A DNA stretch of 64,000 bases from Saprospiraceae bacterium (GTDB taxonomy: Bacteria; Bacteroidota; Bacteroidia; Chitinophagales; Saprospiraceae), in contig JALHLK010000015.1 of the NCBI GenBank assembly GCA_022844565.1, positions 1 through 64,000 on the forward strand, given 5' to 3'. This document shows positions 53,638-62,973 of the stretch, in pieces (within the stretch, counting starts at the first letter, position 1; every line of letters begins with the position of its first letter). The translations under genes and the position numbers were made by a program. Under the pieces are notes generated by a model. It made no database searches. It was not told the DNA's origin and worked only from the letters and a program-made list of their open reading frames with translations.

Positions 53638-55689
53638 TTATTTTCTTTGATTATGTTTTTCAAACCACCCTGTGATATATCCTACATGTCTAATCATGTT
53701 GCTTGGTCTTGCAGTAATGGAATGACCCGCATCTGCAATACGAATCATCATAGTTTCAACTCCTCTAAGTTTTAAAGCACTATAATATTGCTCTGTTTCG
53801 CCCATAGGTGTGCGGTAATCATTTTCTCCTGTTACCAACATCGTTGGGGTATTCACATAGCCAACACGTGAGATAGGTGATCTATCGAAGTATTGCTTTG
53901 GATCTTCCCAAGGATATTTTGTAAACCAATAATTGGTATAGTATGGATAACCGTCGGCATAAAGCGCAAAACTTGCCCAATTGATCACCGGTTTTGATAC
54001 TACCGCTGCTGCAAATCGATCTGTTTTTGAGACAATCCAAGCAGTCAGCACACCACCACCACTACCACCTGTGACATATTGACGTTTTGTGTCAATAAAC
54101 CCCTTTTTGATGACTTCATCTACTCCAGATATTAAATCGTCATAGTCTTGACTTGGGTAATTGTGATTGATATAACTTGCAAACTTTGAACCGTAACTTG
54201 TACTGCCTCTTGGGTTAGTATACAATACAACATAGCCTTGACTTGCCATTAATTGAATTTCAGGGCTGAAGTGAGGACCATAAGCGGTATGTGGCCCACC
54301 ATGTATTTCTAGAATGATAGGGTATTTTTTAGTTGGTGTAAAATCAGGTGGATAGACAATCCAACCTTGGACCTTTTGTTTGTCAAAACTACTTTCCCAC
54401 CAAACTTCTTCAACTTTTCCAAGATTTTTACTTGTGAGGAAATTATTATTTAAATTTACTAGTTCTTTGCTTGTTTTTGGTGAAAGTATTGAACTGATAG
54501 CTAAAGTTGCAGGTTGTGAAACGGAAGTCTTAGTGTAGGCAAACTTCCCCGTCGTTGAGATCGAAAAATCACCACCACTGTATGGCCTCCCCCAACTTGT
54601 ACCTCCCATATCTTCTGCTAAAATGATCACTTTACCATCTAAGTTCAAATGAGCAATTTTACCCAAACCTTCGCTATCATAACTAATGTATAAGCCCTTA
54701 TCTACGTTGTCCCATTTTATTGATGCTATATCTCTATCTAGGTTGTGATTTACTTTTTTTCGATTATTACCAGCTCGATCCATTACATATAGTTCTTCTT
54801 GTTGGTACCCTAGTTTTTTATCTTCAGTAAACCCAAAAGCTATCATTTTTCCATCATTACTAATAACTGGTTTTGTATAAGGACCTGCGCCTTTGGTAAG
54901 TTTAGTGATTTTGTTATCCGCTAAGGTTACTTCATAAATATGATTATTGGTAGGTGATGGCATAACTCCGGTTTCCCTATCTGCCGTTAAAATTAATGAC
55001 TTACTATCAGGACTCCATGTATAAGAATTATGATTGAAATCATCCGTTGTTACTTGCCTTATGGTCCCGCCATCTGATGAAATCACAAAAATATGTCTGT
55101 ACGATGTTTCTAAGATATTTGGGTTTCCATCAGACTTGTACGCAAAATCTTTGACAATTATTGGGGATTTAACCCATTGTGCTCCTTTGGGAGGTGACGG
55201 GATTTTGCCTAAGCTAGGTGGAGGTGCAATCATAGACATGCTAAAAGCTATCCATTTTCCATCAGGTGACCAACTAATTTGACTAGGTGCTTTATTTAGA
55301 TTTGTGAGCGAAGCAATTTTACCCGTCTCTAAAAAGTAAACAAAAATCTGAACTGCTCCTTCATCACCTGACAAATATGCTAATTTCTTGCTATCTGGTG
55401 ACCAACTTGGACTGAAGCTGTTGTTTTTACCGGTAGTGATAGGGTAGTGACTTGACCCATCAGCATTTATTGTCCATATATTACTAAATTTTCTGTCGGT
55501 CATAATATCAAATTGATTTCTGAGATACGCTATTTTACTTCCATCTGCAGAGATTTCGGTGGAAGAAATATACTGCATTTCAAAAATGTCTAAATAATCA
55601 AATTTAGATTTCTCTTGACATAAAGTCGTAAAGGGAATAAATAAGGAAAGAAATAAGGAAAGAAATAAAAATTGAATATGATTTTTCAT
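53638..55689 (-). CDS. S9 family peptidase with WD40-like propeller
   Basis: 683 aa, exported (signal peptide 1-24). N-terminal TolB-like propeller with PD40 repeats (FSPSWSPDSKKLAYLSGDEG, ISWSPDGKWIAFSM, YTWSPDSKSLILTAD, about 40-400), then a prolyl-oligopeptidase catalytic domain: HGGPHTAYG, Ser543 in TGGSGGGVLTAW, Asp in TGENDYRTPM and His in DAGHSITARP. Degrades peptides in the periplasm. Resembles acylaminoacyl peptidase/DPP-type enzymes. A second, distinct S9 enzyme is at 21406-23883. Confidence 0.92.
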   Translation of the reverse strand: MKNHIQFLFLSLFLSLFIPFTTLCQEKSKFDYLDIFEMQYISSTEISADGSKIAYLRNQFDIMTDRKFSNIWTINADGSSHYPITTGKNNSFSPSWSPDSKKLAYLSGDEGAVQIFVYFLETGKIASLTNLNKAPSQISWSPDGKWIAFSMSMIAPPPSLGKIPSPPKGAQWVKSPIIVKDFAYKSDGNPNILETSYRHIFVISSDGGTIRQVTTDDFNHNSYTWSPDSKSLILTADRETGVMPSPTNNHIYEVTLADNKITKLTKGAGPYTKPVISNDGKMIAFGFTEDKKLGYQQEELYVMDRAGNNRKKVNHNLDRDIASIKWDNVDKGLYISYDSEGLGKIAHLNLDGKVIILAEDMGGTSWGRPYSGGDFSISTTGKFAYTKTSVSQPATLAISSILSPKTSKELVNLNNNFLTSKNLGKVEEVWWESSFDKQKVQGWIVYPPDFTPTKKYPIILEIHGGPHTAYGPHFSPEIQLMASQGYVVLYTNPRGSTSYGSKFASYINHNYPSQDYDDLISGVDEVIKKGFIDTKRQYVTGGSGGGVLTAWIVSKTDRFAAAVVSKPVINWASFALYADGYPYYTNYWFTKYPWEDPKQYFDRSPISRVGYVNTPTMLVTGENDYRTPMGETEQYYSALKLRGVETMMIRIADAGHSITARPSNMIRHVGYITGWFEKHNQRK

Positions 55690-56057
55690 TTTATTTATGT
55701 TAAACTTTTAAGTAGATTACAAAAGTAATTTTTTATTCAATAATCGATATAAAAGTACTTAAAATTAATTGCCATAAGCTTATATAATCAGGGGACACAG
55801 AAATTTTTGACTTTGATTAAATCAATAGTAATTAAAATGATCAAAAGATCTTAGTTACTAGGTTTGTTTTGACAAAATAGATAATATTATCAACTTATCT
55901 CTTATTTTAAGAATCAGTTAACACTAAAAGTGTACGTATTCTAAAATATTTTTATATCAAGATTTGTAAGATTGCCAAATCTTTGTATTTTTATGTCGAG
56001 TGAATAAATATTATTTAAAAAACGGAGAGCAAGTAGCCAACATCAAAAAGAAATTAA
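55690..56057. other. Upstream region of the ATP-grasp cluster
   Basis: 368 bp without genes. It contains an inverted repeat, AGATTTG (55960-55966) and CAAATCT (55976-55982) with a 9-nt spacer, about 75 bp before the first gene of the cluster; this could be an operator. A clear TAnnTTTG box is not seen. Confidence 0.45.
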
Positions 56058-56999
56058 ATGAAAAAAATAGGAATTTTACATGGTATGGAAGATACCTTTC
56101 CTCAAGCATTCGTCAATGAGGTAAATAGAATTGCACCTCAAGGCATCATGGCTGAGGCAGTGCGAGTAGATGTAGTACAACAAGCCAAGCCCACGGATTA
56201 TGCAGTAATCATTGATAGGATATCTCAAGATGTACCTTTTTATAGAGCCTACTTAAAAAATGCAGCAATTTGCGGTACAGCTGTGATCAATAACCCTTTT
56301 TGGTGGAGTGCTGATGAAAAGTTTTTCAATAATTGTTTATCGGAAAAAATTGGTGTACCTGTGCCTAAAACTGTTATCCTACCGTCAAGTGATCGTCCTG
56401 ATGATACCAGTGATAAATCATTTAGAAATATGGCATTCCCTTTGAACTGGGAGTATATTTTTAATTATATCGGTTTTCCAGCATACATGAAGCCACATGC
56501 AGGTGGTGGGTGGAAAAGTGTATACAGAGTAGAGAATCCGGAAGATTTGTGGGCTAAACATAAAGAAACAGGGCAGCTTGTAATGATGTTGCAAGAAGAA
56601 ATTCATTTTGATTATTATTTCAGATGCTATTGTCTTGGTAGAAAATATGTGCACATTATGCCTTATGAACCACGGAATCCGCATCACTTACGCTATGTGG
56701 TAGAGGATATGAACTATCCAGAAGGCCTTTTGGATACCATCCACAAATATGTTATAATGCTTAATGAAGCGCTTGGGTATGACTTTAATACGGTAGAGTT
56801 TGCTGTAAGAGACGGTATTCCAATAGCTATAGACTTCTGCAATCCGGCTCCTGATGCTGATATCAATTCAGTAGGTCAGAAAAACTTTGATTGGATTGTC
56901 AAGCATGCAGCTATCTACGCGATTGAAAAAGCAACTGAACAAAAAGAAAATGGACAAAACTTGACTTGGGGTACCTTCATAAAGAATTATTTTGAGTAA
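56058..56999 (+). CDS. RimK-like ATP-grasp ligase
   Basis: 313 aa ATP-grasp enzyme. N-terminal pre-ATP domain (about 1-100), then ATP site: PAYMKPHAGGGWKSVYRV (glycine-rich loop with Lys), VMMLQEEIHFDYYFRCYCLG, and the magnesium site FNTVEFAVRDGIPIAIDFCNPAPDAD (Glu, Asp, Asn). Such enzymes join a carboxylate to an amine or thiol through an acyl phosphate. First of five co-directional genes (56058-60511) that look like one biosynthetic operon. Substrates unknown. Confidence 0.85.
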   Translation: MKKIGILHGMEDTFPQAFVNEVNRIAPQGIMAEAVRVDVVQQAKPTDYAVIIDRISQDVPFYRAYLKNAAICGTAVINNPFWWSADEKFFNNCLSEKIGVPVPKTVILPSSDRPDDTSDKSFRNMAFPLNWEYIFNYIGFPAYMKPHAGGGWKSVYRVENPEDLWAKHKETGQLVMMLQEEIHFDYYFRCYCLGRKYVHIMPYEPRNPHHLRYVVEDMNYPEGLLDTIHKYVIMLNEALGYDFNTVEFAVRDGIPIAIDFCNPAPDADINSVGQKNFDWIVKHAAIYAIEKATEQKENGQNLTWGTFIKNYFE

Positions 57000-57063
57000 T
57001 TTTGCCGTATTTCCGCAACAAAGCTATAAACCAAACATTTATTATACATTCTAAAACTCATAA

Positions 57064-57882
57064 ATGATAAACAGAGCACGTCTTGCCATCTTAGATATGA
57101 ACAATGGATATCCTAATCAAGGGATGCGTTGTCTAAATGATATTGCAAGAAACTTTGCTGATGAGATTGAATATAAAGTTTATAGTGTAAGAGACAAGGA
57201 TGAAATGCCAGATTTATCATATGACATTTATATATGCAGTGGAGGTCCTGGTAGTCCATTAATAATGGGAGAAGAGTGGGAATTTAGGTTTCATAGTTTA
57301 ATTGATGATATTTTTCTATATAACAAAAGTGAGAATGATCAAAAAAAATATATGTTTTTTATTTGTCATTCTTTCCAATTAGCTTGTGCATATTTTGGCC
57401 TAGGAGAACTCACGAAAAGGAAATCAACTTCATTTGGGATTCACCCTGTTCACAAAACCCCAGCTGGTTATAAAGATCCACTTTTTAGAGAATTACCAGA
57501 CCCGTTTTACGTGGTAGAGAGTAGAGATTGGCAAGTAGTGCAGCCAGACTTAGGTATGTTCAAGAAAAAGGGATGTGAGATATTAGGTTTAGAAAAGATA
57601 CGTACACACGTAGAACTGGAAAGAGCAATAATGGCAGTGAGATTTTCTGAACAGATGGTAGGCACTCAGTTTCATCCAGAAGCAGATGCCGATGGATTTT
57701 CTACCAACCTTCAGAGGGATGAAGTAAAAGATAAGATTGTAACTCAATACGGTGAAGAAAAATACTTAAGAACACTCGCTCAAGCAGCAAATCCACAAAA
57801 AATTGAAGTAACATACAATGGTATTTTGCCCGTTTTTCTTCGAAATTGTCTAGAAGAAATAAATGCCCTAGCCTTCGCATAG
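57064..57882 (+). CDS. Class I glutamine amidotransferase-like protein
   Basis: 272 aa. GATase1 fold: N-terminal LAILDMNNGYPNQGMRCLND, oxyanion region ICSGGPGSPL, nucleophile Cys101 in FICHSFQLACAYF, and the His204/Glu206 pair in GTQFHPEADADG. The elbow reads C-H-S-F-Q in place of the usual C-x-G-x-Q. It may therefore supply ammonia to a neighbouring ligase or have lost glutaminase activity. It starts 64 bp after the ATP-grasp gene and stops 1 bp before the next. Confidence 0.82.
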   Translation: MINRARLAILDMNNGYPNQGMRCLNDIARNFADEIEYKVYSVRDKDEMPDLSYDIYICSGGPGSPLIMGEEWEFRFHSLIDDIFLYNKSENDQKKYMFFICHSFQLACAYFGLGELTKRKSTSFGIHPVHKTPAGYKDPLFRELPDPFYVVESRDWQVVQPDLGMFKKKGCEILGLEKIRTHVELERAIMAVRFSEQMVGTQFHPEADADGFSTNLQRDEVKDKIVTQYGEEKYLRTLAQAANPQKIEVTYNGILPVFLRNCLEEINALAFA

Positions 57883-57883
57883 T

Positions 57884-59080
57884 ATGAAAAGTAGTTTAAG
57901 AAAATTATTCAATGATGCATGGTCTGAAGATAAATACAAAAAAATCTATGACGAAATCGTAACAAAAACTGGGCATCTTGTACCTTTTAGGATTGCAGAG
58001 ACACCAGTTTTTTTGGATGATTCGCTTTGGCAAAAACTCGTAATTGCTACTGAAAACCTTATTACGCAAATTTCTGATCCTGATATCTTAAGCAAATGCG
58101 ATAAAGTTTTTGAATACACGAGTACAAGGGTACCCAATGAATCTCCACATCCTAAGTTTATTCAGTTTGATTTTGGAATATGCGCAAATGAAGATGGCTC
58201 TTTGCAACCTAAATTAATAGAATTACAAGGATTTCCGTCATTATATTATTTTCAGACTGTTTTGGCAGCTATCTATAAATCTTTACTGAAAGAAAGCGAA
58301 AATCTAAAGTTCTTTGCTGATGGAATCGATGAAGAGAAGTATTACCATGCTCTGGATAGAATCATTTTGAATGGGCATGATCCTAAGCATGTAATTATCA
58401 TGGAAGTAGAACCCGAAAAGCAAAATACATACATTGATTTATTATGCACATCGCAGCGATTAGGAATTGATATATTATGTATCTCAAAAATAAGGCGTAA
58501 CGATAGAAAGCTATATTATATTAATGATCAAGGAGCTGAAGTTGAAATCAAAAGAATCTACAATAGAATTATTTTTGATGAGTTAGAAAAGAGAAAAGAT
58601 CTAATTAATGAGTTTGATATGTTACAAGAGGTAGATGTCGAATGGGCAGGTCATCCAAATTGGTTTTTTAAATTAAGTAAATTTACAATGCCTTATCTCA
58701 AAGGAGATGCAGTTCCTAAGACTTATTTTCTTGATCAAGTTGACTACTCCAAATTAGATTTAAGCCAATATGTACTTAAACCTTTATTTTCTTTTTCTGG
58801 AGCTGGTGTGGAGATCGATATCGATATTGATATACTTAACAAGGTAAGGCAAAAAGATCATTATATTTTACAAGAAAAAGTATCTTATGTACCGCTTGTA
58901 GAAGATGTGAATGGAGAATTATCAAAATTTGAAGTGAGGATGATGGTAGTTTGGCCTGAAGAAGTGGATCGACCATTTATTGTAAATAATTTGATCAGGC
59001 TTAGTAAAGGCAAGATGGTAGGCGTTAAGTACAATAAAGATAAAATCTGGGTCGGAGGTAGTATAGGATTTAGAGAATAA
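57884..59080 (+). CDS. Circularly permuted ATP-grasp-like protein
   Basis: 398 aa. Not recognised by name, but the layout fits the glutathionylspermidine-synthase-like (circularly permuted) ATP-grasp group: FIQFDFGICANEDGSLQPKLIELQGFPS near residues 90-115 resembles the D-F-x7-P-K-L-x-E-x-N acid motif, and the nucleotide part comes later with YVLKPLFSFSGAGVEID (about 300), YILQEKVSYVPLVED and FEVRMMVVW (about 345). It probably forms a second amide or peptide bond in the same pathway. Starts 1 bp after the amidotransferase gene, which indicates translational coupling. Confidence 0.6.
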   Translation: MKSSLRKLFNDAWSEDKYKKIYDEIVTKTGHLVPFRIAETPVFLDDSLWQKLVIATENLITQISDPDILSKCDKVFEYTSTRVPNESPHPKFIQFDFGICANEDGSLQPKLIELQGFPSLYYFQTVLAAIYKSLLKESENLKFFADGIDEEKYYHALDRIILNGHDPKHVIIMEVEPEKQNTYIDLLCTSQRLGIDILCISKIRRNDRKLYYINDQGAEVEIKRIYNRIIFDELEKRKDLINEFDMLQEVDVEWAGHPNWFFKLSKFTMPYLKGDAVPKTYFLDQVDYSKLDLSQYVLKPLFSFSGAGVEIDIDIDILNKVRQKDHYILQEKVSYVPLVEDVNGELSKFEVRMMVVWPEEVDRPFIVNNLIRLSKGKMVGVKYNKDKIWVGGSIGFRE

Positions 59081-59112
59081 ATATTTTAGATAGAGAAAAA
59101 GTATAAAATTAT

Positions 59113-59442
59113 ATGAGCTATTTTGAACCTGAGGATTTAAAGAAATTTGGTAAGATTACAGAATTGCAGCCTGAAATGGGTAAAAAATTCTTTGATTGGT
59201 ATGGTGAAGTTTTTAAAGAAGGTGCCTTGACGGTAAGAGAAAAAAACTTAATTGCATTGGCTGTTGCACATGCAGTGCAATGCCCATATTGCATGGATGC
59301 CTATACGTCTGCTAGTCTTTCTAGTGGTGCAGATGAGGAAATGATGATGGAAGCAGTCCATGTGGCCGCTGCTATAAAAGGTGGTGCTACACTAGTAAAT
59401 GCAGTACCAATGATGAATACAATTAAGTCTAAATTAATGTAA
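59113..59442 (+). CDS. AhpD-like carboxymuconolactone decarboxylase family protein (ArsS-associated)
   Basis: 109 aa, all-helical. The AhpD CxxC redox motif with its acid-base pair is in AHAVQCPYCMDAYTSASL (Cys58, Cys61), following LTVREKNLIALAVAHA. This is the small peroxidase-like group that is regularly located beside ArsS genes. It may reduce or transfer a thiol intermediate. 13 bp upstream of the radical SAM gene and 32 bp downstream of the ligase. Confidence 0.88.
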   Translation: MSYFEPEDLKKFGKITELQPEMGKKFFDWYGEVFKEGALTVREKNLIALAVAHAVQCPYCMDAYTSASLSSGADEEMMMEAVHVAAAIKGGATLVNAVPMMNTIKSKLM

Positions 59443-59455
59443 TACGTTTGATTTT

Positions 59456-60511
59456 ATGAGTATAAAACAAAGGACCAAATCACTATCTGTTCGTCACAGT
59501 GATTTAGCTAGTACTTTTTATCAATTAGATGTATTAAACAAAGTACAAGTAGCTGATAATCGCTTGGAGCCTTTTGCCAACATGGTTGGTTTTGATATTC
59601 TTCCCGTATTACCAGAGGTATTTCAGATTAATATTGGTAAGCTTTGCAATCAGACCTGTGCGCATTGTCATGTAGACGCAGGCCCTGATAAGAAAGTAGA
59701 AAACATGTCTAGGCAAACGCTTGAAAAGTGTCTTGAAATTTTAAAAAATCATGCGATTCCTACCGTAGATATTACTGGAGGAGCACCAGAAATGAATCAA
59801 CATTTCCGTTGGTTTGTTGAAGAATGTACAAAATTGGGGAAAAAGGTTATCAATCGATGTAATCTCACCATTATCGAATCTAACCCAAAATACCATGATT
59901 TACCCCAATTTTTTAAAGATAACAATGTTCACATCATTTCTTCTTTACCATACTTTTCAAAAACTCGTACCGATCATCAAAGAGGGGATGGTGTATTTGA
60001 TGACAGTATTGCAGCCTTAAAAAAGCTTAATGCCATAGGGTACGGTATGGAGGGTTCGGGATTAAAACTCGATTTGGTTTATAATCCGTCGGGCGCTTTT
60101 CTTCCTGGAGATCAAGCAGCTTTGCAAACAGAATTTAAAAAACAACTTCTGAGGAAATATGATATATCCTTTAATAGTCTTTTTGCTATTACGAATTTGC
60201 CAATAAGTAGATTTTTAGACTACCTAATAGAATCCAACAATTATGAGCAGTATATGGTAGAATTGATAGAAGCATTTAACCTTTCTACAGTAAGTGGCTT
60301 AATGTGTCGTTTTACCTTGTCAATAAGTTGGGATGGATACATTTATGATTGTGATTTTAATCAAATGCTCGATCTAAAAGTTTCATCTAAAGCAAAACAT
60401 ATCGATGATTTTGACTTAAATGAACTGATGTCACGTAAAATAGTTGTAAATCAGCATTGTTATGGCTGTACAGCAGGGGCAGGGAGTAGTTGTGGAGGGG
60501 AGATTGTCTAA
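59456..60511 (+). CDS. arsS: Radical SAM protein, ArsS (arsenosugar biosynthesis) family
   Basis: 351 aa. Radical SAM core with the [4Fe-4S] motif in GKLCNQTCAHCHVDAGPDKK (CxxxCxxC) and the GGE-like element DITGGAPEMN. A C-terminal DUF3641-type region carries a further cysteine set, CDFNQ and QHCYGCTAGAGSSCGGEI, for an auxiliary cluster or substrate binding. The family is named for a 5'-deoxyadenosyl transfer to dimethylarsenite in arsenosugar synthesis. No arsM or other ars genes are nearby here, so the true substrate may differ. Last gene of the cluster. Confidence 0.9.
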   Translation: MSIKQRTKSLSVRHSDLASTFYQLDVLNKVQVADNRLEPFANMVGFDILPVLPEVFQINIGKLCNQTCAHCHVDAGPDKKVENMSRQTLEKCLEILKNHAIPTVDITGGAPEMNQHFRWFVEECTKLGKKVINRCNLTIIESNPKYHDLPQFFKDNNVHIISSLPYFSKTRTDHQRGDGVFDDSIAALKKLNAIGYGMEGSGLKLDLVYNPSGAFLPGDQAALQTEFKKQLLRKYDISFNSLFAITNLPISRFLDYLIESNNYEQYMVELIEAFNLSTVSGLMCRFTLSISWDGYIYDCDFNQMLDLKVSSKAKHIDDFDLNELMSRKIVVNQHCYGCTAGAGSSCGGEIV

Positions 60512-60570
60512 ATGGTCTTAGATGTACTTTTCGTATGAGTCAAGATGTTCCTAAATTTATATAAAAGTAT

Positions 60571-61365
60571 TTACAACGGTTTGAATAATAAATAATGTGC
60601 AGTAGTATAAAAATTTCTTAAATAGGGAATTTTGGTAAATAAACTTGCAACTTTTCGCTTTTTAAAATTAAATTTCCACTGATAAATTGGGTTTAAAAAC
60701 CAATATATTTCATCGATTATTTTAAAGTTATGTGTTCTTAGTATTTTATACTGTCTGTCTATAGTGATACCTGTGTCGACAAGCTCCATTAGTTCATTCA
60801 AACCCTCAGGTGGTACTTTTCCTAATTTCAAAATAGATTTATACAAAGGCTTTGGAAGTAAATGAAACCAAGGTAAAATTCTCAAAATTTTGTTGTTACA
60901 AACTTGCTGATGCCCTCCAAAAGGCATATACCAAGGAGGGTAAGCAAAAAATATTTTACCTTCTGGTTTTAAAAATTCCTTTAATTTTACAATAAATGCT
61001 TCTTGATTTGGGATATGCTCAATTACATCTTTCAAAACAACTAAGTCAAATAATTCTCCAAAAAATTCGTCAGGGCTATTTATGTCAAAAATATTTATAT
61101 TATAAATGCTAAATCTACCATCAGCAGCATATTCGGCCATAAATTTATTTGCGTCTTTAACCCTTGATTCAGAAAGTTCTACACCAACGCCTATTGCTCC
61201 ATTGTCAATGAATCCTTTCAATACACCGGCCTCTGCACAACCAATCTCCAAAACCCTACTTTCTATACAATTAAAACCATTTTTAGTTAAAAAAGGTATT
61301 ACATCTTCCACGGTAACAGTGGTTTGCATCCCAAAATATTTAAGTTTATCATTATGGAAGTCCAT
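60571..61365 (-). CDS. Class I SAM-dependent methyltransferase
   Basis: 264 aa. SAM motifs: RVLEIGCAEAGVLKGFIDNGAIGVGVELSE (motif I/II) and FDLVVLKDVIEHIPNQEAF (motif IV), then LKPEGKIFFAYPPWYMPFGGHQ. The C-terminal about 100 residues are basic and aromatic (WKFNFKKRKVASLF), as in methyltransferases of cell-surface glycan loci. It is not an arsenite methyltransferase, as it lacks the conserved cysteines of ArsM. Convergent with the ArsS gene (59 bp apart), so not part of that operon. Confidence 0.87.
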   Translation of the reverse strand: MDFHNDKLKYFGMQTTVTVEDVIPFLTKNGFNCIESRVLEIGCAEAGVLKGFIDNGAIGVGVELSESRVKDANKFMAEYAADGRFSIYNINIFDINSPDEFFGELFDLVVLKDVIEHIPNQEAFIVKLKEFLKPEGKIFFAYPPWYMPFGGHQQVCNNKILRILPWFHLLPKPLYKSILKLGKVPPEGLNELMELVDTGITIDRQYKILRTHNFKIIDEIYWFLNPIYQWKFNFKKRKVASLFTKIPYLRNFYTTAHYLLFKPL

Positions 61366-61590
61366 GATTTAATTTTAGGCCACAAATTTAAATAATTTAT
61401 TAAAAAACAGTGCTTTTGTTAGTATTTAAATAAACTCATGTTATCAATGACTGTTTGTGATGAATTGAATAACAACTATCATTGTGCTACGGAAAGTAAA
61501 AAGCCATTATTTCCAACTTAGCTTTTTAAAAATAAAATGAACTATTCTTTTACCAATGAGGTGATTTGCTAACTAATTAAGATGATTTTA

Positions 61591-62838
61591 TTAAGATCTT
61601 ATCGCCTCTACAGGATCCATTGCAGCAGCTTTTCTTGCTGGGATAATTCCTGAAATAATTCCAACCAAGACGGAGGTAATCACACCAATTAGTAAGTTAC
61701 CCAACGAAAGTGTCATTGGAAATGGTATAACTTGAGACACTCCTGTTAGTATCAAGTATACCAAAGCAAGACCAATAATACCACCTAATAAACATAAAAC
61801 AACAGATTCAATCAAAAATTCTAGTAAAACTACAGATGATCTTGCACCAAGTGCTTTCTTGATTCCAATAATACTCGTCCTTTCTTTTACGGACACAAAC
61901 ATAATATTTGCGACGTTAAACATTCCAATAATGAGCGCAAATAACCCAATAATAAATCCAGCAATATTTATTACACCAAAAACAGAATCTAAGACTTGAG
62001 CCAACATAGACAATTCATTTAAAACAAAATTATCATTCTCTAATGGCTTAAGTCTTCTATTCGCTCTTACAATACCGGTCAACTCGCTTTTTAATTCTTC
62101 TAAATTATCATCTTTTGCTTGCACAATAAGCATTTTGCCTACCTGACTATTTTCGTTTGTGTTCACAAATCTTCTGATATTAGTATAAGAAATCCAAACA
62201 ACTTCATCAAAATTAATAAAATTAAACATATTTTCACCTTCTGCCTTTAACACACCAATGACAGTGTAATCCTGACCAAATAGTTTAATTTTCTTATTGA
62301 TTGGATCTAGGCTTCCAAACAATTCTGAAGCTATTTTATTGCCAACTATGATTCTATTGGATGCTGCATTAAATTCAGCTGGGGTGAAATGTCTACCTTT
62401 TTCAAACTCTAAATTTTGTATTTCTTGATATTCAAATGAGGAGCCCATAATAAAAGCATTATTAACGGCACTTGCCTTGAATTTTACTGTGCGACCTCCT
62501 GTAAATATGACAAATCCTGCATTTTTGGCCTTTTCAGATCTTTTTTTGATAACTTCATAATCTTTATATGAAGGATCCGGTCTTTTTAGATATTTCCAAT
62601 AGTTTTGACTAGGGTCTTCATTCCAAGGCATTTTATCAAGATAAACTACATCACTACCCAATTCATTGAATCCTTCTTTAATGTTGACAGCAAGGCTATC
62701 TACGGCTGATTTGACTGCAATAATGCAAAAGATACCAATAGTAACTCCTAGTAAGGATAGAAAGGTACGTAGTTTGTTACTCACCAAAGAATCTACAGCT
62801 TGCCTTACCGCTTCGTATAGTATTTTAAATATCGTCAT
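61591..62838 (-). CDS. MacB/FtsX-type ABC transporter permease
   Basis: 415 aa. One N-terminal membrane helix (about 22-42), a large periplasmic MacB-PCD domain (about 50-270: FKASAVNNAFIMGSSFEYQEIQN, GNKIASELFGSLDPINKKIKL), then three C-terminal FtsX helices (about 285-400) with FNVANIMFVSVKERTSIIGIKKALGARSSVVL. Works with a separate ATPase as a mechanotransmission complex for export. The ATPase gene is not adjacent in this window. No HlyD-type partner is seen. Confidence 0.9.
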   Translation of the reverse strand: MTIFKILYEAVRQAVDSLVSNKLRTFLSLLGVTIGIFCIIAVKSAVDSLAVNIKEGFNELGSDVVYLDKMPWNEDPSQNYWKYLKRPDPSYKDYEVIKKRSEKAKNAGFVIFTGGRTVKFKASAVNNAFIMGSSFEYQEIQNLEFEKGRHFTPAEFNAASNRIIVGNKIASELFGSLDPINKKIKLFGQDYTVIGVLKAEGENMFNFINFDEVVWISYTNIRRFVNTNENSQVGKMLIVQAKDDNLEELKSELTGIVRANRRLKPLENDNFVLNELSMLAQVLDSVFGVINIAGFIIGLFALIIGMFNVANIMFVSVKERTSIIGIKKALGARSSVVLLEFLIESVVLCLLGGIIGLALVYLILTGVSQVIPFPMTLSLGNLLIGVITSVLVGIISGIIPARKAAAMDPVEAIRS

Positions 62839-62973
62839 TTATAAAAAAATATTAAAGTCAAAGTTATAAAATTAAACAATGCTTTCTTTATTAAATCGAT
62901 GAAAAGGCCTTTCTATTGGATTAATCGATGAAATCTGATGTGATCTTGTAAAGTAATAGTTCAAAAAATAGTT

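Noticed and set aside
60571-61365. arsM (arsenite methyltransferase) as partner of arsS
   Set aside because: The methyltransferase lacks the conserved ArsM cysteines and is convergent to the cluster.
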